Shown: positions 22,689-35,295 of the stretch, in pieces
How the letters are laid out: each line of letters begins with the position of its first letter
How positions within the stretch are numbered: the first letter of the stretch is position 1
Made by a program: the position numbers and the translations under genes
DNA from: Ascaphus truei
Lineage: Eukaryota > Chordata > Amphibia > Anura > Ascaphidae
Reading direction: 5' to 3'
Assembly: GCA_036426205.1 (NCBI GenBank)
Contig: CM071574.1
Span: forward strand, 10,550,867 to 10,614,866
Length of the DNA stretch: 64,000 bases
The notes under the pieces: generated by a model
What the model was told of the DNA's origin: nothing
What the model saw: the letters and a program-made list of their open reading frames with translations, nothing else
The model's database searches: none

Positions 22689-22724
22689 TACACTCTCCCC
22701 CCAATCCCCGCCTTCCTATTTCCC

Positions 22725-23065
22725 CATTTTAATGTACATAGCGCTTCACAGCAGTAATACATGTGATAATCATATAAATAACAAATAATACAAATAACAC
22801 ATAATGGGAGGAAGAGTTTCAAACATTAAAGTGACACTTAGGAAAAGGAGTTCCTGCCCCGAGGAGCTTACAATTTAATTGCTAAGTAGGAAGAACATAC
22901 AGAGACCGTACGAGGCATTCTGGTAAGTGCGTCTGAAAGGGGCCACGGTCGATATATGAGGTGTATAGTAACAGTCACGGAGCTACCCATATGCTTCGAC
23001 AAGCAGGTGTGTTCTAAGATGGGTCTTAATGGTGGATAGAGAGGGTGCTAGTTGGAAATGCTCTC
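22725..23065 (-). mobile_element. L2-type LINE 3' end, third copy
   Basis: AATGTACATAGCGCTTCACAG, GATAATCATATAAATAAC, GAGGAGCTTACAATTTAATT, GAACATACAGAGACCG, CCCATATGCTTC.ACAAGCAG and GGGTCTTAATGGTGGATA match the 8,400-8,720 copy in order. It directly abuts MITE copy 2, whose TA target sits at the junction. The extreme 3' tail is missing. Confidence 0.7.
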
Positions 23066-23646
23066 AAAGTTCATTTTATATAGGTCAAACTGTAAGTATA
23101 CAGTAAGAAAAATAATGAACATGAATTACCACACAATCAATCAGAAGAAGACAGGAATCCTGTGCATCTGTGGTGGAACATTTTTGTAGTTCAAATCATA
23201 ATATCATGGACATAAAAGTAACAACTGTCAAGGGAGATTTCCGAACAAAGAGCAAAAGAAAATCATGTGAATATAAGCTCATCCGAACATTTGGTACATT
23301 GAATTCAGGGTTTAACTGGGGTAAGGGGTTCAGGTCTCATTATTCTAGATAAAAAAATATGTATTTGGGTCAATGCTAATAGCAAATCTACTGTATGTCA
23401 TGAGGAATCCCAATATACAGACTTCCTGCTGTCTACGAAAAGCCCAGACACCTTACACATTCACTCTAATTCCTGATCCATTTACATTTCCTTTTTTGTA
23501 TTTCTATACACTAACCAATTACATCACACACATTAACATCTGTAATATTCAGTCTTATTATATTATGAGCTTTATATATAAATGAATTGCTATTTCAGAT
23601 GTAAACATCTGCCCAAAGAGAGAACCTGAGTGTCCCTGAAAGCTTG

Positions 23647-24385
23647 TGTAGCCATGCTGTGGCTACTAGTCTGCTTCCCTCCTGGCAGTAAGCCATGGTA
23701 CAATCAGGCTGCCAGTAGTTGATATGGGGTTTTCCCCTCCTTGGTACTGCACTTGAGTGATAGCGGGAGGTTGTGACATCAGACCTGGGCATGACCTGGC
23801 TATACTTAAGGGCAGTGCAGCCCCAAATTCAGTAGTGCCATTACCCACTTGAGAGGGGCACGTCACACAGCCAAAAGCTTGACTATTGGGTCTTCTCTGG
23901 TCCTCTTCCCTCCGGTGGTGAGTGAGTGTGTACCATACCTCTACCACTGCTAGAAGGGAAGGGAAGAGCTGGGACTGCTGCGGGTGCCCTTGGCCTGTAG
24001 TGAAGGTCCAGGGACCATCTTTCAGTGGCAGCTGAAAGAGACTGCATAGGGCAGAAACCTGCCTTGTTGCTAAGCTGTATAGTGAAGACAATTCACTGTT
24101 CCTGTTGTTATACCTCCGGCCTGGTGTGTGATCTTACTAGGGGGTGTGTGATCTTACTAGGGGGAGAGGTAATTGGTTCTACCATGGGAGATCATCTTCT
24201 GGAGCCTACGGCAGATGGAGGCGTGGCACTGCTAATGAATACGTAGGGTATGAACCCCAGAAGCTTAGTCCTGTGTCCCCACTACCATCGGAGGACGACT
24301 CAGCCCTCCTATTAGCAGCAGGTATCATGCACCATATACGTAGTAATGGCCAAATCTCTCACCGGGTAGGGGAAACATCGTTACA
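23647..24385 (+). mobile_element. Solo LTR with 4-bp target duplication CTTG
   Basis: Begins TGTAGCCATGCTGTGGCTAC and ends AACATCGTTACA, with CTTG directly repeated at 23,643-23,646 and 24,386-24,389. The TG...CA boundaries, size of 739 bp and 4-bp duplication fit an LTR of a Ty3/gypsy-type element. The terminal words TGTAGCC and TTACA resemble those of the gypsy at 36.5-44.8 kb. A 19-base unit (TGTGTGATCTTACTAGGGG) is tandemly doubled inside. A TATACTTAAG word near 23,792 could be a core promoter. Internal region was lost, presumably by LTR-LTR recombination. Confidence 0.7.
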
Positions 24386-24389
24386 CTTG

Positions 24390-25385
24390 CACTCTTTGAT
24401 AACATTATCTAGTCATCTGTTACCTTTCGTTTGTTTTTTATTTTATTTCAAAAGCCTTCTTTTTTCTGTCTTTTTGTTTACAGGCTATAGAAGGTTGGAT
24501 AACCCCCCCCCCCCCCACAGCACTTTTTCATAGATTCTGCACAGCAATACATACATTTTGTCCTCACCTGAACAAATGGTCCTAATAGCACTTCTATAGA
24601 GGTAATCATCCTTGCCAATCTAGATAAGCATTTCTCAAGTATGCGTCCAGGATACACAGTACATTCATTGTTAGAGAACAGTTGCAGTGACATTCTAATA
24701 ATAATGATAATAAAAACATCATTATTAGATAAAATAAAAAGAATGCTGAGAAAGCTACTGTACATACAATAGAAGAACATTCCATGCATTGAGAAACATA
24801 AGCCAATATATCACAACACATTTCCTGAGAAGGACGAAAACAGTTACAAATATCTAGTTGTTATTCTTGAGGATTGCTGTCAGGCCTAGAATTCCATATT
24901 TAATATATTTTGATATGTATGGCTAGACATGCCTCCTGATTCTCTGTAGAACCCATCCAAGAATGCTTTTCAAGGAATATTTAAAATTCTCATGTTTATT
25001 CATTCCAATGTCAGGGAAACCATATTTCAATCCCATCCCTGGCAAAAGCAGATGTTGACTCGAGATAAAATCAGTCCTATATAACACAGGCCTGGTTTGA
25101 TAGCCATAAAACAATTCTTGTATTTTTAAGACAATTTGTAACCAATGTTAACCTCTAATGTGCCAGATTGATTCAAATACTTAATATCTTCTGCTATATT
25201 CATTACAATGAGGTCATAATTTTTTTGTGTCCCAAGAAAATGTTGAATTCATATACAGTAACAATATTTATTTTCTCTATGACCAGTGAAAATATAATCA
25301 TTCCTTATTTGGAAATGGTGTTACAAAAAACAGTGTACAGCATTAGAAGACCAAAGCATGTAGCAATATGTTTCAGTTTTTAATA
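24390..25385. other. AT-rich non-coding; poly-C run
   Basis: Contains a poly-C tract at about 24,502-24,516. No exon or repeat recognised. Confidence 0.5.
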
Positions 25386-25389
25386 CAAT

Positions 25390-28300
25390 GGGGGCTATGC
25401 ACTAAGCAGTGATAAGTTGTTTTAAGAGCAAAACGTGGCCTTTAAGGCTGATACAGCTTGCTGGCAATTCACTACGCAGTGATAACAGCGCTTTATCAAC
25501 CTTAAAAGGCATTTTTTCTGGCCTGCGAGCAAAACCCATCCGATCAGGCAAAAAAGGCAAATGCGCTGATTTTTGCCAGTCCGCGGGATTTTCTAAACAG
25601 CGCTAACTCAATCGTGCTTTAAAAGCCAGCCGGAAAAACGTGCCAGCTAAAGGCAGGCGCAAAAGGAGCTGGACTTAGAAAAAAATCTTTGTTTACCTTT
25701 TTTCAGACACACCATCCATAGAACAGGCCGGCGGGTGTTCCCGGCAGATTCCCGCGTGTGTCCCCGGGGGGTTACCGTGGGAGTCCCCACTGGCCTGCGG
25801 TACCAATGGTGTGCCCCTAAAAAATAAATAATACTTTTAAATAAACACACACCCCGCCCCCCCGCCCCCTACCACATACTGTACCATAATGGTCAAAATT
25901 ACTATTATCCAGATATGGATAATAGTGCATTTGCCCATTTAAAATACATTAATCAGCATAAATAAAGTAAATAAATCTTGCACTCACCCCTGCCAGGCTG
26001 CCACGATGAAGGATGTCCTCATCCTGCCCATGCCCTCCGGTGCTGCAAACAATACAGAAGAATAAAAAGCGACAATCTAATGTCCCCTAACCCTTAATCA
26101 CCTTAGAGGTTAGTAACCGTTAATTAAGGGGTTAACCCACCCTCCCCCTCCACCCACCCGGGAGGCCTAAACACCCACCATTGGGGACAATACCCCCTTC
26201 CCCAACCCCCCCACCCACAATAAAAACAATGCACAGAACAGCCCCACTACCCACCACCTAGGCCCCACAATAAACATTACAATATTTAATAAACAATACT
26301 GTAACGATCGTGCTCGCCAAAAACTGGTACCAGATTGCGGGGATGAGGTGGGGATGTAAAAGCACTGACCTTAGGCGGTCAGGTCCGGAGTGCGGATTCC
26401 ATGGTCAGACATAGCCAGGCCAGGATTGGAGAAAGCAGGGCTAACGTTATCCAGGCTGGGGTCAAGGCAGGCGGCACAGGAGCGGTGGTCGAGGAAACAA
26501 GCTGAGGTCATCAACAGGCAATCTTGGGTGAAGCACTTCAGCATAGGAGGCAAAAACCTTGAGTGAAGCCACTTCAGTGGAGACGCTTCAGCGCGTCATG
26601 GAAAAGGCCAGGAGTCACAGAAACAAGAAGCTTTGGCGTGGCAGGGTTTCTGGAAGGAGGGAACAGGAACAGAGAAGGACAAAGGCCAAAGGAACCAGGG
26701 TGCAGACACGCCACAGGAAACACTGGGGAAACCAGCGTAGCCGCTTCAGCACGGCAAAGGCAAAGTCTGCCAGGAACAAGGAAAGCAGCACTGGGGCTGC
26801 TGTGCGAGAAAGCCTTGGGATGCAGGGTCTAGGAGCAGGAGACACGGCACAAGGAGGCGTGGCAGGCCAAACAGAGAGTCTGTGACAAGCACAGTTACTT
26901 GCAACATGGATTGCAAAGTCTATGTCCAGCAACTTCCTGAGGGCGGGGCAGTAACTAAATAGCACAGGAGGCCAATCAGGCCAGAGCACACAGGAGGCAG
27001 CAAGAGGCAGGTGATTGCAGAAGCAGGGAATAGTTTGTCTGGAACCTGCAAAGCTCCGGATGGATTGGCTCCAGCCAAACCCAGGGGCAGATTCCTGACA
27101 AATACATAACCCACCCACCCCCTGTTCCCCCCCATGATTTATTATTTTACATAAATGATTAATACCCCAGGCTGGTGGGGGTCCCCGGTGGTCCCGACAG
27201 GTGTTCACATGCCCCACAGTGCACCCCGAGTTGTACCCATAGGCGTCTGGGGGTCCTCAGGTGGTCTCCATGGGTCCCCGCAGCCCTGTGGTACTAATCC
27301 TTTATGTAAGAAAATAAACATGTCATACATTTCAATACACCACCACGAAAACACATGCACTACAGTAATGGGCAAAATAACTATTATCCAGATATGGTAA
27401 TAGATTATTTGCCCATTATTAAACACGTTAGCCAGCAAAAATAAAGTAAATAAAACTGTTCTACTTACCCCATGCAATATGATGGGCATCCTCATCAGGC
27501 TGCTTGAAGGTCCCTGTCCTCCGTTGCCAGAAAAATACATTGCAAATACATTCTTATGTCCCTTAACCCCTTAATTACCTTAGCGGTTAATAAACTCGAA
27601 AGTAATTAAGGGATGAACCCACCCTGCCCTGATACCCACCCAGGAGGCCTAAACACCCTCCCCAGGCAACTACCACAACCCTTCACTGATTCAGCTGTAA
27701 AGTGGGTTATATATATATAATATGGGCGTGATTTGCCAATATACAAAGAAATGAGGAAGAATTACCAAAACAGGCCAAAAAAAAAACATCCCATAGCTAA
27801 ATAAAACACAGCACATTGCAAAATCAAATACAGCACATATAATAATTAAACACAACACATCTCACAATAAAACACAGCACATAGCCAATTAAGTAGATAA
27901 CAAATACCAATCAAACAATTGAATGGCACAGTGGGTACATCATGCAAATAATCTGTGCATCATGTAACACTATGCCAGTCAGTGCTAAACCTAAAAGAAA
28001 CAATTACAAACAAGATCCAAGGACATCCAAACAATAAGAAAATAAAAACAAATCAAGAAGTAAACATAAATAAATTAACAACAATCAATTAATCCAATGC
28101 TAAATAAATTACACAATTCACAATTAAAACACCAAAACCAAACCATTAGGAAAAAAATAAAAGCTTAAAGTAACCACCATCAGACAAAATCTAACTACCA
28201 AAAAGAAGCCACTATTACAAAGCAAGCACCCCCCTCCGAAATAAACTACTTAAAACACCACTACAAATTACTGTACATCTAACTAAATAAAAATAAAAAT

Positions 28301-30128
28301 TACATTGCACAAACATTTCTAAACAAACAAGCAAAATACATTTAAAATAAATCAAAACAAGCAAAACAAGCATTTGCAAAAAGAACCATTGATTGTCCCT
28401 CTATGTATGCATATCCATAGAGACATAAACACAGAGGCAGTAAATGAACATCAAAAATAATTCAATCACAATTAAAAAAAAAATCAAATACCTGTAAAAG
28501 TAATATAACATACATGTATTTATTTTTTCTTACCTTTAGATGACTTCACCCTCCAAATCCCGAGGACACCACATGCTCACGAACAATCCACGCAACAGGA
28601 ACCAGGTTAAAAAAATCCCAGTCTTTATCTTTGTTTTTCTTCTTCTGCTAAGGTGATTAAGGTGTTAGGGGACATTAGATTGTCTTTTTTTATTCTTCTG
28701 TATTGTTTGTAGTAAAGGAGGACATGTACGGTGATGAGGACGAGGACGGCCTTCATCGTGGCAGCCTGACAGGGGTGAGTGCAAGATTTATTTTCTTTAT
28801 TTATGCTGATTAATGTATTTTAAATGGGCAAATGCACTATTAGCCATATCTGGATAAAAGTAATTTTGACCATTACGGTACTGTATGTTAGGGTGCGGGG
28901 GGTGCGGGTGTGTGTGTTTATTTAAAAGTATTTATATTTTTTTTATTTATTATTTTAGCACAGGATTGGTACTGCAGGCAAGCAGGGACCCCTGGATACC
29001 TGTGGGGATCACCCGAGAGCCACAGCCGGCCTATAATATAATTCCTGTGCAACCCCCCCAAAATTAATGTATGTTAGGGGTGTATAGGGATTGTTGGGGG
29101 CACAGGGGGTGGGTGTGTTGTGTATTGCAATGTTTATTGGGGGCAATTGTCCCCAATAAACATGCTATTGTGCCTTAACCCCTTCATTGCCTTAGCGGAT
29201 AGCCGCTAAGGTAATGAAGCTGATTTAATGTCTTTTTTTAATAGTATGCAGGAGCAGGGGGTCTCCTGAGCTGAACAGCATTGATTTCTGGCTCAGTGAC
29301 CCCCTGTAACCCAAGTTACAGGCCCCAGTATGGGGCATCGGATGCCAGTGTCACCGTCATCTTTATAGTGTCCACGTCGCGACGTGTGACATTTAAATAT
29401 CGGGATACTGGCACCCCAAATCTGGGCCTGTAACTCGGGCAGCAGGGGGTCCCTGAGGCTGAAATCAATGCGGTTCAGCTCTGGAGACCGCCTGCTCCCA
29501 GACACTATTAATAAAAATGACATTAATGCAGCTTCATTACCTTAGCGGATATCCGGTACGGTAATTAATGATTGTTTATTGATTTGTGTTTTGATACTAG
29601 TGTACATGTGCAGGGGGTCTCCTGAGCCAAATCACATTTGTTTCAGCTTTGGGACCCCCTATTTTATGAGATACAGGCCCCGTTATGGGGTGCCGATATC
29701 CCCCTGCAGAATTTAAATCCTGCAGGGGATACCGGCACCCCATAACAGGGCCTATAGCTCATGAGGTAGGGCGTCCCCTAGGCTGAAACCAATGCGGTTC
29801 AGCTCAGGAGACATCCTGCTCATGTACACTAGTATTAAAATGTACAGTATGTGTATACAGTACGATCGCCTGTAAGAGCCGTGCATTGAGACGCTGTCTC
29901 CATGCAGTTCTTACAGGTTGCTTTTTTTCTATCACCTATCGCGCTGTAGAACTTTAAGCGTAATTGCAGGGGGAAAAAAGCAGCTCGCGGGATCTGGCAT
30001 ATTTTTGCTCGGCCGGACCAAAACGCACTGAACTTGTTAGTGAATTGTGCCTTTGGCTTCACTTTTTTAAGGCCGCGCAAAATTTATCCAATCGAGCGCA
30101 AAAACGCTGAGCTTAGTGCATAGCCCCC
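25390..30128. mobile_element. 4.7-kb non-coding TIR element made of nested hairpins (copy 1)
   Basis: Termini are perfect inverted repeats GGGGGCTATGCACTAAGC (25,390) and GCTTAGTGCATAGCCCCC (ending 30,128), flanked by AAT on both sides. Inside, 25,680-26,150 is the inverted counterpart of 28,620-29,030 (tattatccagatatggata, the GCCACGATGAAGGA block, the CCCCTAACCCTTAATCACC block). A partly similar second module lies at 27,150-27,640. At 29,200-29,830 successive hairpins contain CAGGGGGTCTCCTGAGC-type arms. The centre (27,700-28,560) is A-rich. No transposase frame was found. A solo LTR (26,300-27,100) is inserted in it. The 3-bp duplication suggests a PIF/Harbinger-like mechanism, but this is inference. 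A related full copy is at 54,071-58,010. Confidence 0.7.
26300..27100 (-). mobile_element. Solo LTR, perfect 5-bp target duplication AATAC
   Basis: Minus strand begins TGTCAGGAATCTGCCCCTGG and ends AGCACGATCGTTACA. AATAC flanks it at 26,295-26,299 and 27,101-27,105. Length 801 bp. Boundaries and duplication fit a Ty3/gypsy LTR of a different family from the one at 36.5 kb. The interior has repeated ..GAAGC.CTTCAG.. words. Frames of up to 200 codons on either strand reflect its GC content, not protein coding. The insertion post-dates the hairpin element that hosts it. Confidence 0.8.
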
Positions 30129-30399
30129 AATATCCCACTTACTATTGCTTACTAATACTTTGAGAAATGTATATATATATCACTTGCTTTCAGGAACCTT
30201 TTGACACCTCCAGCCATAAAACACATCCACACCGGGGGAAGGACCAGCACAGATAACATTCCAATAGACACTGTTTATAGTATAGCTTTTGCTTGCTTCA
30301 TTCATTGTAACATCGCCGGAAGAAGAGATCAGTGTATCTCGAAAGCTCGCACAAATAAAAGCATTTCGTTAGCTACAGAACGGTATCATCTATTTATTT

Positions 30400-30700
30400 T
30401 TTGATTATATATATATATATATATTATATATATATATATTAATTATATATGATATATCTATATATATATAGGGAAACCATGTTAAAAATGGTTATTGAGG
30501 CAAAAAGTGACACTGTGTGCTCATTTGCATGTCATTCCCAGAATCCCTGCTGCAGGGAGAGTGCTGTATGACTGGGTGATAATGGGGAAAGGCGGGGGTG
30601 CAGACCGCCTAAGACATGCAGATGAGCATACAGCTATATTTGCATAATATATATATATATATATTATATATGATATATATTATATATATATAACACAGGA
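30400..30700. repeat. (TA)n tracts around a short MITE-like repeat
   Basis: TA-rich runs at about 30,405-30,470 and 30,647-30,692 bracket 30,472-30,645. The bracketed part contains ACCATGTTAAAAATGG and GTGACACTGTGTGCTCATTT, GCATGTCATTCCCAGAATCC. The same words in reverse orientation, more diverged, occur at 34,300-34,420. Confidence 0.55.
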
Positions 30701-31127
30701 ACAAAATTATTAGGACTGCGCTTAGGCTGGAATTGTCTCAGATATCAACATGTGAATAAAACAATTAATTATAGTTGGTAACTGTACTAACCAATCTATA
30801 TACCAGTAATATTGGGTGTGGTGATTTAACACTAACCAGTGACTATTGGTTGCCAATATTAATAACTACAGTATATAAACAACTGTTTATGCCAAATTGG
30901 AACTAAATAAAATACATAAAAATGTTAATAATAAAAAACATAAAAAATGTTCAGAAAACTTTACATATATGCGTGAAAGTTCACTTAAATCATGAAATTC
31001 CTCCCCTGCTGTGTTAATCCCATGGTCATTAGTCAATGCAGAAATGCCTTAAACTTGCCTTAAACTAGCCAAGTTACACCCAGCACATATCCAGAATGTA
31101 ACCGGGCTAGTTTAAGGCAAGCCTTAG

Positions 31128-31200
31128 AATACTCGTGGTCTCGTCTGTAGCAGCGCTATACAAGAACATGCTAAAAATAATTTTAAATATATATATATAT
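31128..31200 (+). mobile_element. SINE/L2-type tail fragment
   Basis: GTAGCAGCGCTATACAAGAACATGCTA matches the last part of the SINE at 2,598-2,845. Only the tail remains, followed by a short TA run. Confidence 0.5.
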
Positions 31201-32380
31201 TTGTCAGAAACGACCATTGTTCTCAGTTGTACACATTTTTTTAGACCAATTTATTGTATTCTACTTTCTTTCAGTGTTGGCTAGATATTTGAAAACAGAA
31301 GGGCATGGTGATAGAAAGATAAACCAACTCCTTAGAATAGCTCACACATCATCACCAGGCACTGTCCAAACTGTATCACTACATTGAGGAAGAAACTAAC
31401 TTATGAGCATGACTTCAAATAGAATTGGTAGGATTTCATGAAACAAATTGAACATTTTTTAAGTATCTATAAAACGAGATTTTCTCAAATTGATACACTC
31501 TAGATCATGATCAAAATGAAGTACGGTGGTTTACACATTTCAACCTAAGCAATATACTCTGCAAGACAGGATGATTGGGCTATAGAAATATGAGCCTGTG
31601 TAACTGCAGCAAATACAGAAATACATACCGGGGGGGATTTAGAATATGTGGGGTGTAACAAATAATCTAAACAATAATAGTACTATCACTGTTTACGCCC
31701 AGAGAGATAACAAGAGAATAACAGGATGGATCAATTTTAATAATGGACCACCAAAACAATGTCAAATTCAAAATGATTCCTTTCCTAGGATTATTATTTT
31801 TCCAATACTAAGCAAAATAGGATACAAATCCAATGTAAAAATGTGCAAGATACGGGGCGGTGTACTCAGAACATGGGGAATGCTAACTGAGTAAGTACTT
31901 AGCAACTGTATTCCAAGCCGTTTATATGGAACCATGTCCATACCAGGAGTTATGTATTTGTAGCACTCAACATATATCAGAATTCATTGCCTAATATTTA
32001 TCAGTTTGATTTAAGATTACAATCAATCATACCATTTCTATCAGGTTAACTTTGCATTATTACAGTATACAGCGCTCATGAATTAAAGTTAGCAGCAATT
32101 ACTAGGAGCTCAAATACATGTAAAAATATGAAAATCTGGCGAAACATAGTAATTCCAGTGCCCTCTGATGTCAAAGGAACTTGAACTGATTCAACATGAC
32201 AGTAATGTCTTCTATAATGTAATCATTAAACTTAGAATGGATTTAAATGTATGCATGTCAGTGCTGTAAAAATGTTGATAAAGAACATTATCCCTCAAAC
32301 TTAGAAATAAACTGTTTGATGAATTTCTGAAAAATAAAAACATCAAAAAGCAGCAAGGATAAAATGAAAATCAATGATTT
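31201..32380. other. AT-rich non-coding, nothing recognised
   Basis: No supported exon. An 82-codon frame at 31,646-31,894 has no splice or family support. Confidence 0.5.
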
Positions 32381-32384
32381 TGGA

Positions 32385-32668
32385 CAAGGGGCTCAACTCC
32401 AGTCCTCAAGCCTCCCCCCCTCCTCCCCCAACAGGTCAGCTTTGCAGGATATCCCAGCTTCAGTACAAGTGGCTCAATCAGTTCCTGCTTCAGCACAGGT
32501 GGCTCAACCAGAAGCTTTATCCTAGCCTCTGATTGAGCCACCTGTGCTGATGCTGGATATCCTGAAAACCTGACTTGTGGGGGGGGGGGGGGGGGGGGGG
32601 GGAGGGGGTGTGTGGGGGGGGGGGGGGGGGGGGGTGGGGGGGGGGGGGGGGTGGGGCTGGAGTTGATT
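32385..32668. mobile_element. Palindromic hAT-like MITE with expanded poly-G
   Basis: Left arm GGGGCTCAACTCCAGTCCTC ... AACAGGTCAGCTTTGCAGG ... ATATCCCAGCTTCAG, TGGCTCAATCAG is the imperfect reverse complement of the right arm TGATTGAGCCACCTGTGCTG, GATATCCTGAAAACCTGACTTGT ... GGGGCTGGAGTTGA. This wording is typical of a hAT MITE family frequent in amphibians. The right arm contains a 70-base nearly pure G tract (32,578-32,651) where the left arm has only a short C-rich stretch. Confidence 0.7.
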
Positions 32669-34290
32669 ACTCTTGCTGTAGAACACACTGCTGAAAGGAT
32701 GTTTGAAGGCCACATCTCCCCTGCACCAGATGATGATATATAGGAATACTCAAACTCTCAAACCAATACGACTGCATGCACTTCCTCAAGGAAGAAAAAC
32801 ATCAAAAGTCACATTTTTTACCATTGATACTTTCAGATTCATCCTTAAATGGGCACAGCAAAATCCTTACAATGAATTGTGTCTGTTTTGCTCCAAAATT
32901 TATAGTACACAATACATTAATTACAATAACACACTGAAATGGCATCTGTGTCTTGATTTAAAAAATAATAATACAGAATCTGGTAAATGTGAACATATTT
33001 TATTGCAAAGGTAAATCTAGTGTTTGCCGTTAAGAATGTAACAAGATATTATAAAATTCATGGTGGGTAAAACAAAGTTACAAAAACCGTCCAATGTACA
33101 GTATACAGTACAGTAAATAGAAATACCACTTGTGAGTACATTTGCATGTCTCAGACATGTCTGCAGCACTGTTTTTCTCCATTATCGGGACAAACGAGAG
33201 AGACCTCACTCTAACTAAAGTTATATACTGTACACAGTTCTGTAAAAACTGTTAGTCTCCGTTAGCAATTAGACGACCCAACAGGAGTATCCTTATCCTA
33301 AAATACAGAATACTGGCTGTGTATACATTCCCGGTCTAGGCATCGTGGGGTCATGAACGGAGCACAACAGTGCATAACCGGGTGATCAGACGAGACCACA
33401 CTGCAGGCATACACAGGGGGAGAACATAACAAACTGCTCGGGTCTACTAGTCACTAGATAAGGACTGAATCGATCACATCAATAAAGCTAGAAATCATGA
33501 CTCTAAGTATGAAATAAAGTAACAGTGCTGACAACAAGAGTTCATTAGAATAAATACTAATTAACCAACCAGCTATCGAACATAAACTAATTAATCTATA
33601 TATGCTCCTCTTGACCGTATCTGAGATACTTATGCACCGAGCTATGGCATGTAACAAACATACGACTTGTGGCCCACAAATAAGTAGCCATTTTTGTTAC
33701 ATTAACCATTTACAGCATTGACTTACGGCGAATGCTTGGCGCAGGAATCACAACACAGGGTCATACATTGCATAGGCACTATAAGCTCGAGCCATCACAT
33801 TTATTCGTGGCTACAGTAGTAAGCTGCCAAAAAACTGTGAACCTGCACTCTTAACGAAACAATTTTGGATTACACCAGTTTATATGCTACCACTGTAGTG
33901 TAACCAGGCTGAGCAATAAGATTCTTTTTACAGATAAGCCACCGCAAGCCAATGATTCTAGTTTGCTTTGAGGGCCCTCTTACTCCACATGCCATATACC
34001 AGTGTTTATCTTACATGTCCCTGATACACAGGTGCATCACTCGGCACTCAAAGTGCATATATTTATATGGCTAATTAAATAGGAGTTTATCTGACTTCGA
34101 CAGTGGATAACATTGCTTTTAATTTAATATTATATGTTAGTTTATATTAATAAAGTATAGATTTTTAATATCGTTTTGAGTTTGTAGAACTAACCGTACC
34201 ATTATATTTTGGTCTGTTGTGCACCACCATAGGGGTTTACCTCTGTGTCATGTCTTCTTGACACCACTCACTAGTCTCTTTCTAATAGTT
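32669..34290. other. Non-coding, nothing clear
   Basis: AT-rich with no repeat termini recognised; 33,125-33,190 (GAGTACATTTGCATGTCTCA, CTGCAGCACTG) weakly resembles the repeat at 30,472-30,645. No exon supported. Confidence 0.4.
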
Positions 34291-34299
34291 TCTCAAATA

Positions 34300-34420
34300 T
34301 CTCTTTGAAAAAACACTGCTTCTACTGCAGCCAAGGACTCTGGGTAATAACATGCAAATTAGCACACAGTGTCACTCTTTACTTCTTATCCATTTTAACA
34401 TGAACCCCTATAAGCTAAGG
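34300..34420 (-). repeat. Copy of the GTGACACTGTGTGC repeat
   Basis: Minus strand reads GGGGTTCATGTTAAAATGG, GAGTGACACTGTGTGCTAAT, TTGCATGTTATTACCCAGAGTCC, in the order seen at 30,472-30,645. Probably a MITE with a GGGTTCATGTTAAAATGG terminus. Confidence 0.55.
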
Positions 34421-34756
34421 CCTGCCTTAAAAAGAAAAGAAATGTATTTGACACCTGATATTAAAACCTCGGTTTAGTGTGACAAATATCACACAGATGT
34501 AATATACAACCGTTAGATGTTTAGTAGAACACAAATGTCCTGGTTGCTCCAATCGAAATTCAATGCAGATGAAATCCCAGTGCATGAAATGAAAGAAAAA
34601 AAGCACATGGCATAATACTGTTTGGTGTTTGTAACAGCACAAGATTTAGTGCTGGAAGATAGCCTCAGAGGTAATAAGTGAAAATGACAGGTAAGTGACA
34701 AAAGGGAAAGAACATTTATTAAAAGTAGTATAAAAAACAATATAAAAATACAAACA

Positions 34757-35045
34757 GTGACAGTGACTGGGTGGATGACTGGGTGACTGGGTGGGTGACA
34801 GTGACTGGGTGGGTGACTGGGGGGTTTTGGTGGGTGACTGAGTGACAGAGTGGGTGGGTGGGTGACTGAGTGACTGAGTAGGTGGGTGACTGAGTGACTG
34901 AGTGAGTGGGTGACTGAGTGACTGAGTGTGTGGGTGACTGAGTGACTGAGTGGGTGGGTTAGTGAGTGGGTGGGTTAGTGGGTGGGTGGGTTAGTGACTT
35001 TAGTGACTGGGTGGGTGGGGATGGGTTAGTGACTGGGTGGGTGGG
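34757..35045. repeat. GTGACTGA/GGGTGG minisatellite
   Basis: Nearly 300 bases of variants of TGACTGAG and TGGGTGGG, based on a 4-base TGAC/TGGG/TGAG step. Composition alone explains it. Confidence 0.75.
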
Positions 35046-35295
35046 TTCAGACAAACTTTTGCGTTCCGGCAAACTAAACGCAGAAATTTAGAGAAATAAA
35101 ACCAAAACAATAGAGAACATGAGAAACTATCCAAAATCGATTCCCTGTGAAACATTTTGTCAAGAGATAATAATGTTGCCAAATTAGTAGATTTTAAGCA
35201 AAAATACCACCGGACATTTCTAGTGGTCTTATGTATATTACAGGTAGTTGTGACTGCTTTGAACCTCATCTATACTGTGTGTCTGATGTTTATAT

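Noticed and set aside
23666..24091. 141-codon minus-strand frame
   Set aside because: Contained in a solo LTR on the opposite strand; no family pattern.
26615..27217. 200-codon minus-strand frame
   Set aside because: It lies almost wholly inside a solo LTR with target duplication; GC content explains the absence of stops.
32371..32715. Polyproline frame
   Set aside because: Produced by the poly-G/C tract of a hAT-like MITE.
34757..35045. CRISPR-like regular repeats
   Set aside because: A 4-base-step minisatellite without unique spacers, in vertebrate DNA.
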